Positions 1-8,877 of a stretch of DNA of 49,812 bases are shown here, in pieces. The translations under genes and the position numbers were made by a program. A model generated the notes under the pieces. That model saw only the letters and a program-made list of their open reading frames with translations. It did no database searches and was not told where the DNA came from. The DNA comes from Paludibaculum sp. (GTDB taxonomy: Bacteria > Acidobacteriota > Terriglobia > Bryobacterales > Bryobacteraceae), in contig JARKQJ010000158.1 of NCBI GenBank assembly GCA_029973955.1, positions 1 to 49,812 of the forward strand, read 5' to 3'. Positions within the stretch are counted from its first letter, which is position 1. Each line of letters begins with the position of its first letter.

Positions 1-1021
1 TGTAGTTCATTGGGATCGCGATGTCGAGAATCCCTTCCTCCAGCCAGGCCCGCCAATCCTGGTAAACCCTCCAGTAAGCCTCCGCCGATGCCCACGATGC
101 CTCGGTCGTCGGCCCGCCTCCGTAGGCGATCAGCGCGGCCGACACCACCAGATTGGGCCGCATCGCCACCGCGCTCAAATAGATCTTCCGCACGACGTTC
201 GTCACCTGGTCCCGCCGCCACTGCGCCCAACGCGCATCGCCCGGCTCCGGAGGCGCCTCGTCGTGCGAGATGCCGTAATACTCCTGGAACCGCCACACGC
301 TCACGGCGTTGTAGCCGATATTGGCGCCCGTCGCCGGAGTCTGTCCCGTCGCGCTGAAATCCGGATACCGGATGCGGTCCAGGTGCAGCCCGTCGATGTC
401 GTACCTTCTCACCAGGTCCAGCACCACCGCGGCGGAGTAGTCTGCGGCTTCCGGGTGCCCGAAGTCGAGCCAGAAGTCCGATCCGAACCTATGCCCCTGG
501 AAGGTGATCCCCGCAGTCCCGTCCGGCAGCAGCGACCGTGTCAGCCAGTTGTTTGGCCCCGGCTCAACCCTGCCTGTCGATGCGTCAAAGCCGCCATGCA
601 GGTTGAAGACGTGGCTCGGCGAAGTCGGCGGTCCCAACGTGGCAGTCGGCGCGAACGTCGGGTTCTTGTTCCACACCGCGCCCATGATCACGAACGCGTG
701 CACCTCGATGCTGCTCGCATGAGCAGTCTGGATCAGATCCTGTAGCGCGTCGAAGCCGGCCTCGATCGGCAGGAAGTCAGGTGGCGGCTCAATCCCTCCG
801 ACAAACCAGGCGTCCCCTCGCCTTCTCACCTGTGCGAAAACCGCATTCGCTTTCGCTGCCTTCGCGCGCTCCACCGCCGCCGTGACGTCCGCGTGGTTGT
901 TCAGGCTGGTGTTGAACGTGTCCACCCAGAAGGCCCTGTATTCGGCGCGCTCCGCGCCCGCCGCGGGCACTGCCGCCACAACGCACGTCGCCAACGCGAG
1001 GAGTAGGATCTGTCTGCGCAT
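1..1021 (-). CDS. Family-10-like glycosyl hydrolase (GHL10/DUF187 type), 3' end outside window
   Basis: The reading frame is open from the ATG at 1019-1021 to the window edge (340 codons, no stop), so the C-terminus is missing. A signal peptide (MRRQILLLALATCVVAA, cut near PAAGA) precedes a TIM-barrel-like domain. Visible family features are EYRAFWVDTFN at about residue 26, AKANAVFAQVRRRGDAW, a short DFLPIEAGFDALQDLI stretch, and YDIDGLHLDRIRYPD with the acidic residues expected near the active site. Such secreted proteins (YngK-like) are thought to act on cell-wall or other polysaccharides; the substrate here is unknown. The next gene upstream starts at 3695, so the two leftward glycosidases may be co-transcribed (49-bp gap). 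Confidence 0.85.
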   Translation of the reverse strand, partial: MRRQILLLALATCVVAAVPAAGAERAEYRAFWVDTFNTSLNNHADVTAAVERAKAAKANAVFAQVRRRGDAWFVGGIEPPPDFLPIEAGFDALQDLIQTAHASSIEVHAFVIMGAVWNKNPTFAPTATLGPPTSPSHVFNLHGGFDASTGRVEPGPNNWLTRSLLPDGTAGITFQGHRFGSDFWLDFGHPEAADYSAAVVLDLVRRYDIDGLHLDRIRYPDFSATGQTPATGANIGYNAVSVWRFQEYYGISHDEAPPEPGDARWAQWRRDQVTNVVRKIYLSAVAMRPNLVVSAALIAYGGGPTTEASWASAEAYWRVYQDWRAWLEEGILDIAIPMNY

Positions 1022-1070
1022 AGGCTCATTGCTATCAGGATGCGCGGCGCGTGCGCAACTGCCAGGTCCT

Positions 1071-3695
1071 CTACTCCCCGCTCTGCTGCAGCAGTTTCGC
1101 CACCAGCGCCGTCCACCCCGTCTGGTGCATCGCCCCCAGCCCCGCTCCGTAGTCTCCGTGGAAATACTCGTGGAATAGCAGGTGGTCGCGGAAGTGCTCG
1201 TTCGTCTGGAACAGCTCCGTGTCGCCAAAGCATGGCCGCCTCCCCCGCTCATCCCGCAGAAACAGGCGCGACAGCCGCCGCGACAGCTCCGCCGCAATCT
1301 CGCCCAGGTGCATCAGTTGACCCGACCCCGTCGGGAACTCCAGCACCAGCTTGTCCCCAAAGAAGAAGTGATACCGTTGCAGCGCCTCGATGATCAGGTA
1401 ATTCATCGGGAACCACACCGGCCCCCGCCAGTTCGAGTTGCCTCCGAACATCCGCGTCGTCGACTCCGCCGGCGTGTAGTCCACCCGATGTTCCTCTTCT
1501 CCCACGCGCAGCACATAGGGCTTCTCCCGGTGGCGCCTCGACAACGACCGGATGCCGTGCGGCGACAGGAACTCCGCCTCGTCCAGCATCGCCTCCAGCG
1601 CCCGCAGCAACCGGTGCGGCTCCACCATCGAAATAATCCCATGCGGCCTCTCCGCCGTCGGCGGTGCAAACGTCAGGTTCGAGGCCAGATCTCGCCTGTG
1701 CTTCAGAAACCACTCCGTCCTCTTGCGGAAGCCTGCCAGGTCACCGAACTCCCGCAGGCTCCACGCCTCCACCGCGCACAGCGGCAACAGCCCCACCAGC
1801 GATCTCACCCTCAGAAACTGCGTTTCCCCATCCGCCGTCCTCAAGCGGTCGTAATAGAACCCGTCCTGCTCGTCCCACAGCCCCGCCCCGCCCTTCGCGT
1901 TGAACGCTGCCGCGATGTACAGGAAGTGCTCGAAGAACTTGCTGGCGATGTCTTCGTAGGCCGCATTCACTTGCGCCAGCGCGATTGAAATCCGCAACAT
2001 CGTCAGGCAGTACATCGCCATCCACGCCGTCCCGTCGGATTGCTCCAGCAGCATGCCGCCGCCCAGCGGCCTCGAGCGGTCGAACACCCCGATGTTGTCC
2101 AGTCCCAGAAACCCGCCTTCGAAGATGTTGTCCCCCAGCGTGTCTTTCCGGTTCACCCACCACGTGAAGTTCATCAGCAGTTTGTGGAAGCACCGCTCCA
2201 GAAACCCGTAGTCCTCCTTCCCCGTCTGCTTCGCATCGATCTGGAATACCCGGTAGCACGCCCACGCATGCACCGGCGGGTTGACGTCTTCCAGGTTCCA
2301 CTCATAGGCCGGGATCTGCCCGTTCGGATGCAGATACCACTCCCGCAGGAACAATTCGAGTTGCCTCTTTGCGAATCCGGCGTCGATCAACGCGAACGGA
2401 ATCGTGTGAAAGGCCAGGTCCCACGCCGCGAACCACGGATACTCCCACTTGTCCGGCATCGAAAGGATGTCGTTCGTGTAGAAGTGCGGCCACGACCGGT
2501 TGCGGCCCTGCCGCCGTTCCGGCGGCGGCGCCGGCGAGGCCGGATCTCCATTGAGCCAGTCCTCCACGGAGTAGTGATAGAACTGCTTCGTCCACAGCAG
2601 CCCCGCCCAGGCCTGCCGCTGCACCTGCCGTGCGTCCTCGCTCAAGCCCTGCGCCTGCACCGCCCCATAGAATTCATCCGCCTCCGCCATCCGTGCCGCA
2701 AACGTACTCTCGAAATCATCGAACGCCGCCCCGCTCCGCTCCGCCGGCCGCAGCCTGCACCGGATCACCGTCTCCTCTCCTGCCCCCAATTCCGCCTTCC
2801 GCCAAACGCACGCCTTCGTCCCCGTCTGCGCCGGATTCACCTTGCCCGTCTCGCCGTTCACCACGTGCCGGTGAAAGCCGTCTTTGACATACGCCGATCG
2901 CGCCGTCCCGCCCCACAGCCGCACCGTGTCGCTCTCGTTGTCCGTGAACAGCATCCCGCCTTCCGCGTCCACCTCGAACTGCCAGTGCCCCATCGTCCGC
3001 TCGCTCAACTCGATCCGTCCCGCCCCCGCCGCCCGCATCTCCGGCTTCGGCCGGTTGGGCCGTCCCCAACTCCAGCGGTTCCGGAACCACAGCGTCGGCA
3101 GCAGGTGCAGCACCGCCTTCTCCGGACCCCGGTTCGTCGCCGTAATCCGGATCAGTACATCGTCCGGCCCACCCTTCGCATACTCCACCTGCACGTCGAA
3201 ATACCGGTCCTGTGCAAAACACCCCGACTCCCACACCTCCGGTTCATGCCCGCACGACCCCAATTCCGCGCTCCGCCTCCGCAGCCACTCATACGGATAC
3301 TCCGCCTGCGGATACTTATACAGCCCCTTCATGTAGCTATGCGTCGGAGTCGAATCCAGGTAGTAGTACAGCTCCTTGACGTCTTCGCCGTGGTTGCCCT
3401 CTCCGTTGGTCAGCCCGAACAGCCGCTCCTTCAGAATCGGATCCCGGCCGTTCCACAGCGCCATTGCGAAGCACAGCCGCTGGTGGTTGTCGCTGATGCC
3501 CAGAATCCCATCCTCGCCCCACCGGTACGCACGGAACGCCGAATGGTCAAACGGCAGGTAGTTCCATGCGTCCCCGTTCGCCGAATAGTCTTCCCGCACC
3601 GTCCCCCACTGCCGCTCCGAAAGATACGGCCCCCACCGCTTCCAGTGCTTCTCCCGCCGCCCGTCCTCCTCCAGTCGCAAATGCTCGGCAGTCAT
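1071..3695 (-). CDS. GH63/MGH1-like glucosidase (874 aa)
   Basis: Large cytoplasmic glycosidase of the bacterial GH63-like group, which hydrolyse alpha-glucosidic bonds; no signal peptide is seen. N-terminal KHWKRWGPYLSERQWGTVRE and the NGDAWNYLPFDHSAFRAYRW block are hallmarks of this group. The (alpha/alpha)6 barrel carries PWFAAWDLAFHTIPFALID and PNGQIPAYEWNLEDVNPPVH, and ends with GNSNWRGPVWFPMNYL and ELFQTNEHFRDHLLFHEYFHGD. I chose the ATG at 3695 (MTAEHLRLEEDG) because homologues start near this sequence; an upstream in-frame start at 3737 would add 14 unlikely residues and run close to the terminator stem. The antisense 567-codon open frame here is a shadow. Confidence 0.88.
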   Translation of the reverse strand: MTAEHLRLEEDGRREKHWKRWGPYLSERQWGTVREDYSANGDAWNYLPFDHSAFRAYRWGEDGILGISDNHQRLCFAMALWNGRDPILKERLFGLTNGEGNHGEDVKELYYYLDSTPTHSYMKGLYKYPQAEYPYEWLRRRSAELGSCGHEPEVWESGCFAQDRYFDVQVEYAKGGPDDVLIRITATNRGPEKAVLHLLPTLWFRNRWSWGRPNRPKPEMRAAGAGRIELSERTMGHWQFEVDAEGGMLFTDNESDTVRLWGGTARSAYVKDGFHRHVVNGETGKVNPAQTGTKACVWRKAELGAGEETVIRCRLRPAERSGAAFDDFESTFAARMAEADEFYGAVQAQGLSEDARQVQRQAWAGLLWTKQFYHYSVEDWLNGDPASPAPPPERRQGRNRSWPHFYTNDILSMPDKWEYPWFAAWDLAFHTIPFALIDAGFAKRQLELFLREWYLHPNGQIPAYEWNLEDVNPPVHAWACYRVFQIDAKQTGKEDYGFLERCFHKLLMNFTWWVNRKDTLGDNIFEGGFLGLDNIGVFDRSRPLGGGMLLEQSDGTAWMAMYCLTMLRISIALAQVNAAYEDIASKFFEHFLYIAAAFNAKGGAGLWDEQDGFYYDRLRTADGETQFLRVRSLVGLLPLCAVEAWSLREFGDLAGFRKRTEWFLKHRRDLASNLTFAPPTAERPHGIISMVEPHRLLRALEAMLDEAEFLSPHGIRSLSRRHREKPYVLRVGEEEHRVDYTPAESTTRMFGGNSNWRGPVWFPMNYLIIEALQRYHFFFGDKLVLEFPTGSGQLMHLGEIAAELSRRLSRLFLRDERGRRPCFGDTELFQTNEHFRDHLLFHEYFHGDYGAGLGAMHQTGWTALVAKLLQQSGE

Positions 3696-3746
3696 TCCGC
3701 CATTGTAGCTGCCCCTCTCTCCAATTCCGGCACCCAAAAGTAGAAA

Positions 3747-3779
3747 GGCAGGCGGTGAGCCTGAAACTCACCGCCTGCC
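3747..3779 (-). terminator. Rho-independent-type terminator for the PEP-CTERM gene
   Basis: A perfect 13-bp inverted repeat (GGCAGGCGGTGAG, positions 3747-3759, against 3767-3779) with a 7-nt loop. Read on the minus strand the stem is followed by CTTTCTACTTTTG, a broken T-tract. It lies 43 bp past the stop of the leftward gene at 3823 and before the glucosidase start at 3695, which separates the two transcripts. Confidence 0.75.
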
Positions 3780-3822
3780 CGTTCCACTGCACTCGCGCCA
3801 TTCGGCGCTATCTCTTCTTTCC

Positions 3823-4647
3823 CTAGCGCGCCTGGCGGCGCCGCAGGAACACCAGCGCACCCAGCCCGGCTACGATGCTGACGGCTGTGGCCGGCTCGGG
3901 GACCTGTGCTGCGCTGGTCTCTATCGCCAACCCCTCAAAGCCTGAAAGCGGCGCGCCCTCGATCGAATTCAGCCTCACCTCCGCCTGCAAAGCGGCGGCG
4001 CCTGTAGTGGTGTTGATCGAGTAGATGTATCCAGTGCTGGTCAGCGCCCATAGCGTTCCGTCCGAGTCGAAATCGCTTCCCACCTGAACGGAGTAGAAGC
4101 CCGCTCCCAATCCCCCGATCGCCGTTGCTGCCCCGGTCGAGAGGTTGATCGAGTACAGAGTGTTCTGGAAGACGCCATCGACTGCATAGGCGCTCCCCGA
4201 TCCGTTGATCGCCACGTTATCGCCGAAGTACACACCGTTCCCCACCAGCGTGGCGGCGCCCGTTGCCATGTCCACCCTGTACAGGTCCGAATTGCCTGTG
4301 CCGCTCGCCTGGACGTTGTACATCACTCCGCTGACGGGGTTGTATCCCAGGCCGGCATCCAGCCCAAGCCGCGGACCCGTGGCCCCAATCAAAGAGCCCG
4401 GCGGTGTTGTCAGGTTCCAAAACTCGCTGATGGTTCCACCAATTCCATACAGCGTCCCGTTGACCAGTTCGAGCCCTTCCGCATCACCGAAACTTAACTG
4501 GCCCAGATCGGTCGCCACACCCGTGATCAGGTCGATCCTGTAAAGGTGATCGTTCCCGTTGGATGAAACGCTATACCCGATCGGGGCGGCTGAAACGCAG
4601 GTCGCCAATACCGCGGTAGCGGCCAATAGAGTTAATAGAGATTTCAC
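3823..4647 (-). CDS. Secreted PEP-CTERM protein with DUF4394-like propeller
   Basis: Exported protein of 274 residues: signal peptide (MKSLLTLLAATAVLATCVSA), then repeated strands of the type LYRIDLITGVATDLG, LYRVDMATGAATLVG, LYSINLSTGAATAIG and IYSINTTTGAAALQA, which suggest a small beta-propeller. The C-terminus is a PEP-CTERM sorting signal: VPEPATAVS, a hydrophobic helix, then the basic tail RRRQAR. PEP-CTERM proteins are processed by exosortase, whose gene is not in this window. The start is GTG at 4645-4647, fixed by a strong AAGGAGGAG just upstream; no ATG fits as well. Monocistronic, with its own terminator. Confidence 0.88.
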   Translation of the reverse strand: MKSLLTLLAATAVLATCVSAAPIGYSVSSNGNDHLYRIDLITGVATDLGQLSFGDAEGLELVNGTLYGIGGTISEFWNLTTPPGSLIGATGPRLGLDAGLGYNPVSGVMYNVQASGTGNSDLYRVDMATGAATLVGNGVYFGDNVAINGSGSAYAVDGVFQNTLYSINLSTGAATAIGGLGAGFYSVQVGSDFDSDGTLWALTSTGYIYSINTTTGAAALQAEVRLNSIEGAPLSGFEGLAIETSAAQVPEPATAVSIVAGLGALVFLRRRQAR

Positions 4648-4713
4648 TCACTCCTCCTTGTCGGCGAACCGCATTCCAGGCTGGGGGCCATCGGCAATTC
4701 GCGGATGGCCTCA

Positions 4714-4729
4714 ATTATACATTAATGTA
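4714..4729 (-). promoter_or_regulatory. Probable -10 box and palindrome upstream of the PEP-CTERM gene
   Basis: On the minus strand a perfect TATAAT (4714-4719) overlaps a 12-bp palindrome, TACATTAATGTA (4718-4729), about 67 bp upstream of the GTG start. This is the only AT-rich patch in the intergenic DNA between topA and this gene. No good -35 hexamer is visible, so an activator or repressor binding the palindrome is possible; this is inference. Confidence 0.4.
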
Positions 4730-4861
4730 GAGTTAATCTCGAAAGCCGCTTTGCACTTTTCCGGCGTTCGTCCGCGTCTCACTCCAGGCGCCGTTCCATC
4801 AGACTGCACACCTCATTGGCCGGCCTCAGCCGGTCAACGGGGCAGGGAACTCGGCCCGAGA

Positions 4862-7309
4862 CTAGCCTTTCACCTCTGCCGTCTCCGGCTCGATCGCCCG
4901 CTTGAATTTGCACTCTTTGTTGGGACAAGCCGCCCAGTGCCCCGACTTCAGCATCTTCTCCACCAGGTACTTCCCGCCGCACTCCGGACACGGCTCCGGA
5001 ATCGGCTTCGCCCACGCCACAAAGTCGCAATCGGGGTAACGCGTGCAGCCGTAGAACGTCTTTCCGCGCTTGCTCCGGCGCTGGCTCAGCTCCGCCTGGC
5101 CGCACTCCGGACAGGTGACTCCAATCGTCTGCTGCTTCACGAATTTGCAGGTCGGATACCCCGAACAGGCCGTGAACTCGCCGAACCGCCCGCTCTTGAT
5201 CACCAGGTTCTTCCCGCACAGCGGGCAGATCTCATCCAGCGGTACGTCCGCTTTCTTCTGCGTCTGGCCCAACTGCTTCGTCGTCTTGCAGTCCGGATAC
5301 CCGGTGCAAGCCAGGAACGTCCCAAAACGCCCTTTCTTCAACACCATCTCCCGGCCGCAGTTCGGACAGTACTCCGTCGCGTCCTGCTCCGAGATCTCCA
5401 CCTTGCCTTCTTCGCCTTCGATCTCGTGCAGCCCCACGCTCAACTGCCGCGTGCTCGTACACTCCGGGTAACCCGTGCAGGCCAGGAAGCTCCCGTGCTT
5501 GCCCCACTTGATCACCATCGGCTTGCCGCACTTGTCGCACACCTGGTCGGTCGGCACTTCCATGCGCTTGATGTCCCGCATCGAGCGCTCCGCCTCTTCC
5601 AGGTCCTTCAGAAACCGCTGGTAGAAGTCTGACATGGCTACGCGCCAGTCCATCTTCCCCTCTTCGATCTCGTCCAGTTCGTCTTCCATCCGCGCCGTGT
5701 AATTCGCGTCGAAGATGTCGGCGAAACTCTCCACCAGCAGGTCCGTCACCACCGTGCCGAGTTCGGTCGGAAAGAACCGCCCGCCCTCTTTCTTTACGTA
5801 CTCCCGCTCCTGGATCGTCGAAAGAATCGACGCATACGTCGACGGCCGGCCCACGCCGTCCGCTTCCAGTTCTTTTACCAGGGTCGCTTCCGTAAACCGC
5901 GGCGGCGGCTCCGTGAAGTGCTGCTCCGGCTCGATCGACTTCAACCGCAGCGTCTCGCCTTCGCTCACCTGCGGCAGCCGGTTGCTCTCCTCGGCGTCCT
6001 CTTCGTCCTTCTGGTCCTTGCCCTCCCGGTAAACGGCCTGGAACCCGTCGAACTTCGGCACGCTGCCCGTGGCCCGCATCAGGTACTCGGCCTGATCCTT
6101 GCCCTGTGCCGTCACCTCCACCGTCGTCTGGTCGAAAACTGCCGGCGTCATCTGGCTGGCCACAAACCGCTGCCAGATCAGCCGGTACAGCTTCAATTCG
6201 TCTTCCGAAAGGCACCCGGCCATCTCGTCCGGGTGCCGCTGCGCGGACGTCGGACGGATCGCTTCGTGCGCATCCTGCGCACCTTTCTTCGTCTTGTAGT
6301 AGTTCGGAGACTCTGGCAGATACCCGCCGCCGAACCGCTCCGCAATCACGCCCCGCACTTCGCCCAGCGCGTCGTCGCTCACGCGCGCCGAATCGGTACG
6401 CATGTAGGTGATCAGACCCACCGCGCCTTCGGCTCCAAGCTCTACGCCTTCATACAGCCGCTGCGCCAGCATCATCGTCCGCTTCACGCTGAACCGGAGC
6501 TTGCGCGCCGCTTCCTGCTGTAGCGTCGAGGTGATGAACGGAGGCACGGCATACCGCCGCTTCTCTTTCGTCACCACGGACCGCACGACGTACTCCGCGC
6601 CTTCCAGCGCCGCCACCACGGCGTTCGCCGCTTCGCCGCTGGCAATATCGACGTTCTCGCCGTTCTTCTTCGCCAGCGCCGTCTTCAATACCGGCGTCTT
6701 CTTCGCCAGCAGGTGCACTTCAATCGACCAGTACTCCTGCTTCTGGAACGCCCGGATCTCACGCTCCCGGTCCACGATCAGCCGCAGCGCCACCGTCTGA
6801 ACACGCCCTGCCGACAGCCCGCGGCGTACCTTGTCCCACAGCAGCGGGCTGATCTTGTAGCCCACCAACCGGTCCAGCACGCGCCGCGCCTGCTGCGCAT
6901 CCACCAGGTTCGTGTCCACCGGACGCGGATTGTCGAACGCCCTCCGCACCGCGTTGGCTGTGATTTCGTTGAACGTCACCCGGTGCACCGCCGGCGTGTC
7001 GCCCTTCTTCGGCTGCAGTTCTTCCTGCAGGTGGTAGCAGATCGCTTCGCCTTCTCTGTCGGGGTCAGCCGCCAGATAGACGGCGTCGGATTCCCTGGCC
7101 GCCTTCTTCAGTTCGTCGATCAACTTCTTCTTGCCCTCGATCACCACATACGAGGGCCGGAAGTCACGCTCCACATCCACGGCAATGTCATTCTTAGGCA
7201 GGTCCTTGATATGACCCAGACTGGCCTTGACCGTGTAGCTCTTACCCAGATACTTGCCAATCGTCTTCGCCTTGGCCGGCGATTCGACGATTACGAGAGA
7301 TTTCGCCAT
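4862..7309 (-). CDS. topA: DNA topoisomerase I
   Basis: Type IA topoisomerase (815 aa) that relaxes negative supercoils by single-strand passage. The TOPRIM domain shows Glu9 in VIVESPAKA and the DPDREGE acidic motif at 82-88. The catalytic tyrosine is Tyr302 in GLITYMRTDS. The C-terminus has five CxxC...C zinc ribbons (starting CDKCGKP, CPNCGRE, CPLCGKN, CPECGQA, CPECGGK), the last with an altered spacing. I start at ATG 7309 (MAKSLVIVESPAK), the conserved family start. An in-frame ATG at 7399, inside the end of dprA and preceded by AAGG, would add 30 residues with no family match. Downstream of dprA on the same strand, a common bacterial pairing. Confidence 0.97.
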   Translation of the reverse strand: MAKSLVIVESPAKAKTIGKYLGKSYTVKASLGHIKDLPKNDIAVDVERDFRPSYVVIEGKKKLIDELKKAARESDAVYLAADPDREGEAICYHLQEELQPKKGDTPAVHRVTFNEITANAVRRAFDNPRPVDTNLVDAQQARRVLDRLVGYKISPLLWDKVRRGLSAGRVQTVALRLIVDREREIRAFQKQEYWSIEVHLLAKKTPVLKTALAKKNGENVDIASGEAANAVVAALEGAEYVVRSVVTKEKRRYAVPPFITSTLQQEAARKLRFSVKRTMMLAQRLYEGVELGAEGAVGLITYMRTDSARVSDDALGEVRGVIAERFGGGYLPESPNYYKTKKGAQDAHEAIRPTSAQRHPDEMAGCLSEDELKLYRLIWQRFVASQMTPAVFDQTTVEVTAQGKDQAEYLMRATGSVPKFDGFQAVYREGKDQKDEEDAEESNRLPQVSEGETLRLKSIEPEQHFTEPPPRFTEATLVKELEADGVGRPSTYASILSTIQEREYVKKEGGRFFPTELGTVVTDLLVESFADIFDANYTARMEDELDEIEEGKMDWRVAMSDFYQRFLKDLEEAERSMRDIKRMEVPTDQVCDKCGKPMVIKWGKHGSFLACTGYPECTSTRQLSVGLHEIEGEEGKVEISEQDATEYCPNCGREMVLKKGRFGTFLACTGYPDCKTTKQLGQTQKKADVPLDEICPLCGKNLVIKSGRFGEFTACSGYPTCKFVKQQTIGVTCPECGQAELSQRRSKRGKTFYGCTRYPDCDFVAWAKPIPEPCPECGGKYLVEKMLKSGHWAACPNKECKFKRAIEPETAEVKG

Positions 7310-7386
7310 AACAGAATTAGATTGATCAATTCGGGGAGCAAAACGATCCACCCGCCGAGGTTCCTCCTCCGCTGGCTTGAACCAGT

Positions 7387-8541
7387 TCACTCGCTCCATA
7401 CCTTAACATAACTACGCCCGGGCAGTTGGCGGATGCGCCCTGCCAGTTCCAGCTCAAACAGGACCGCGATCACCTCCAACGACGAACAATGCGGCACGGC
7501 GGCCAGCAGCTCATCAATCTGCGTGGTCTTATCAACCGATAGAAAAGAAAGTACTTCTTTCGCGATCCCTGCCATCGGTCCCGGCATCTCCTCCGCCTCC
7601 GCCGCCGCCAGTTCCAGCCGCTCCTGCCGCTGAATCCGGCTCCGCGTCTCCCAGCCCAAACCGTCCAGAATGTCCGCCGCCGCCTGTACCAGTTGCGCTC
7701 CCTGCTTGATCAGCAGGTTCGGTCCGAAGCTCAGTTTGTTCGTGATGTTACCGGGCACCGCGAACACCTCCCGGTTCTGGTCCAGCGCCAGCCGGGCAGT
7801 GATCAGGCTGCCGCTGTACTGCTGCCCCTCCACCACCACCACAGCCTCGCTCAACCCGCTCACCGTCCGGTTCCGGATCGGGAAATTCTGCGGGTGCGCC
7901 GGGGCTCCGAACGGGAATTCGCTCAGCAGCAGTCCTTCTTTTGAGATGCGCTCCGCCAGCTTTCGATTCTCCGCCGGGTAGATCACGTCCAATCCGCACC
8001 CGAAAACGGCGATCGTTCCGCCTCCCGCCGCCAGCGATCCCTGGTGCGCGGCTGTGTCCACTCCACGCGCCATCCCACTGGTCACTACCACCCCTGCCGC
8101 CGCCAGGTCGATCGACAGCCTCTCCGCCGCCGCCATCCCATACGCGCTCGCCCGCCGGCTCCCTACCACCGCAACCTTCACACGTTCGAGTAGTTCCACG
8201 CGCCCCAGCGCAAACAGAACCGGCGGCGGATCGTAGATCTGAGTTAATAAATCCGGGTATAATTCATCACCCAACGGGATCGCCACCGCCCCCTGCCGCT
8301 TCAGCCGGTCGTGCTGCTCGGCGGCTTCCTCGAAGGCGCAGCCACTCGCCAGGCTCCGCGCCGTCGCCCCGGGCAGCCCCGCTGCCTCCAACTCCGCCGC
8401 CGTGGCCCGGAAGATCGCCATCGGCGACCCGAACGCCGCCAGCAACTCAGCCGTCTTCTTCGGACCCAATCCCGGCGTCAATCGCAGCGCCAGCCAATGC
8501 AGCAACTCCTCGTCGCTGCGCACACGTGTCGCGGTAGTCAT
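7387..8541 (-). CDS. dprA: DNA-processing protein DprA (Smf)
   Basis: Rossmann-like DprA of 384 residues, which loads RecA on incoming single-stranded DNA during transformation. Seen in order: an N-terminal SAM-like helical part (LTPGLGPKKTAELLAAFG), the core motifs VKVAVVGSRRASAYG, VTSGMARGVDTAAHQG, AVFGCGLDVIYPAEN, SEFPFGAPAHPQNFPIRNR and SGSLITARLALDQNREVFAVPG, and a C-terminal winged-helix segment (STDEL-like TTQIDELLAAVPHCSSLEVIAVLFELELAG). Full length. Its 3' end is adjacent to topA, so the pair is probably co-transcribed. Confidence 0.97.
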   Translation of the reverse strand: MTTATRVRSDEELLHWLALRLTPGLGPKKTAELLAAFGSPMAIFRATAAELEAAGLPGATARSLASGCAFEEAAEQHDRLKRQGAVAIPLGDELYPDLLTQIYDPPPVLFALGRVELLERVKVAVVGSRRASAYGMAAAERLSIDLAAAGVVVTSGMARGVDTAAHQGSLAAGGGTIAVFGCGLDVIYPAENRKLAERISKEGLLLSEFPFGAPAHPQNFPIRNRTVSGLSEAVVVVEGQQYSGSLITARLALDQNREVFAVPGNITNKLSFGPNLLIKQGAQLVQAAADILDGLGWETRSRIQRQERLELAAAEAEEMPGPMAGIAKEVLSFLSVDKTTQIDELLAAVPHCSSLEVIAVLFELELAGRIRQLPGRSYVKVWSE

Positions 8542-8601
8542 TAATAGGTGAGTGCCCGCCGCACGCCGCTGCTCTCGCCTGCGTTACTCTGGTTTCGTTG
8601 T

Positions 8602-8871
8602 ATGCGCCGTGAAGAAGACTTCTTCCCCGACCAGGAACTCGTCCTTGTCTATATCGCCAAAAGGCTCCGCGAGGCCAAGAGCATCGAGGAGCTCTTCGAC
8701 CAGGCCGGTCTCGACTACCTCGTAGAGCCTGACCGCTATCGCGGCGGCGTCCTCTTCGTCCGCGAACTCATCGGCGCCTTCTTCTACCTCACTGAGGCGG
8801 ACGCTCCCCGGGGCAGAGAACTCCTCACCTCGTCCGGCGTCAAGCCTTACGAGCCGGAAACCATTGATTAG
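8602..8871 (+). CDS. Small conserved-looking hypothetical protein
   Basis: 89 residues from the ATG at 8602 (MRREEDFFPDQELVLVYIAK); an in-frame start at 8548 would add 18 residues of different composition that overlap the dprA upstream region. The protein is acidic, has no signal peptide or membrane segment, and pairs a helix with strands around LVYIAKRLREAKSIEELFDQAGLDYLV and GVLFVRELIGAFFYLT. The DUF2007-like look (a short alpha/beta fold of the putative signal-transducing type) is a guess. Divergent from dprA and convergent with the propeller gene, so it is probably transcribed alone. Confidence 0.6.
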   Translation: MRREEDFFPDQELVLVYIAKRLREAKSIEELFDQAGLDYLVEPDRYRGGVLFVRELIGAFFYLTEADAPRGRELLTSSGVKPYEPETID

Positions 8872-8877
8872 TCAGGA

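Noticed and set aside
2040..3743. Long rightward open frame (567 codons) opposite the glucosidase gene
   Set aside because: Its product is Arg/Pro-rich with no family look, and it lies wholly antisense to a clear GH63-type gene; GC-rich shadow.
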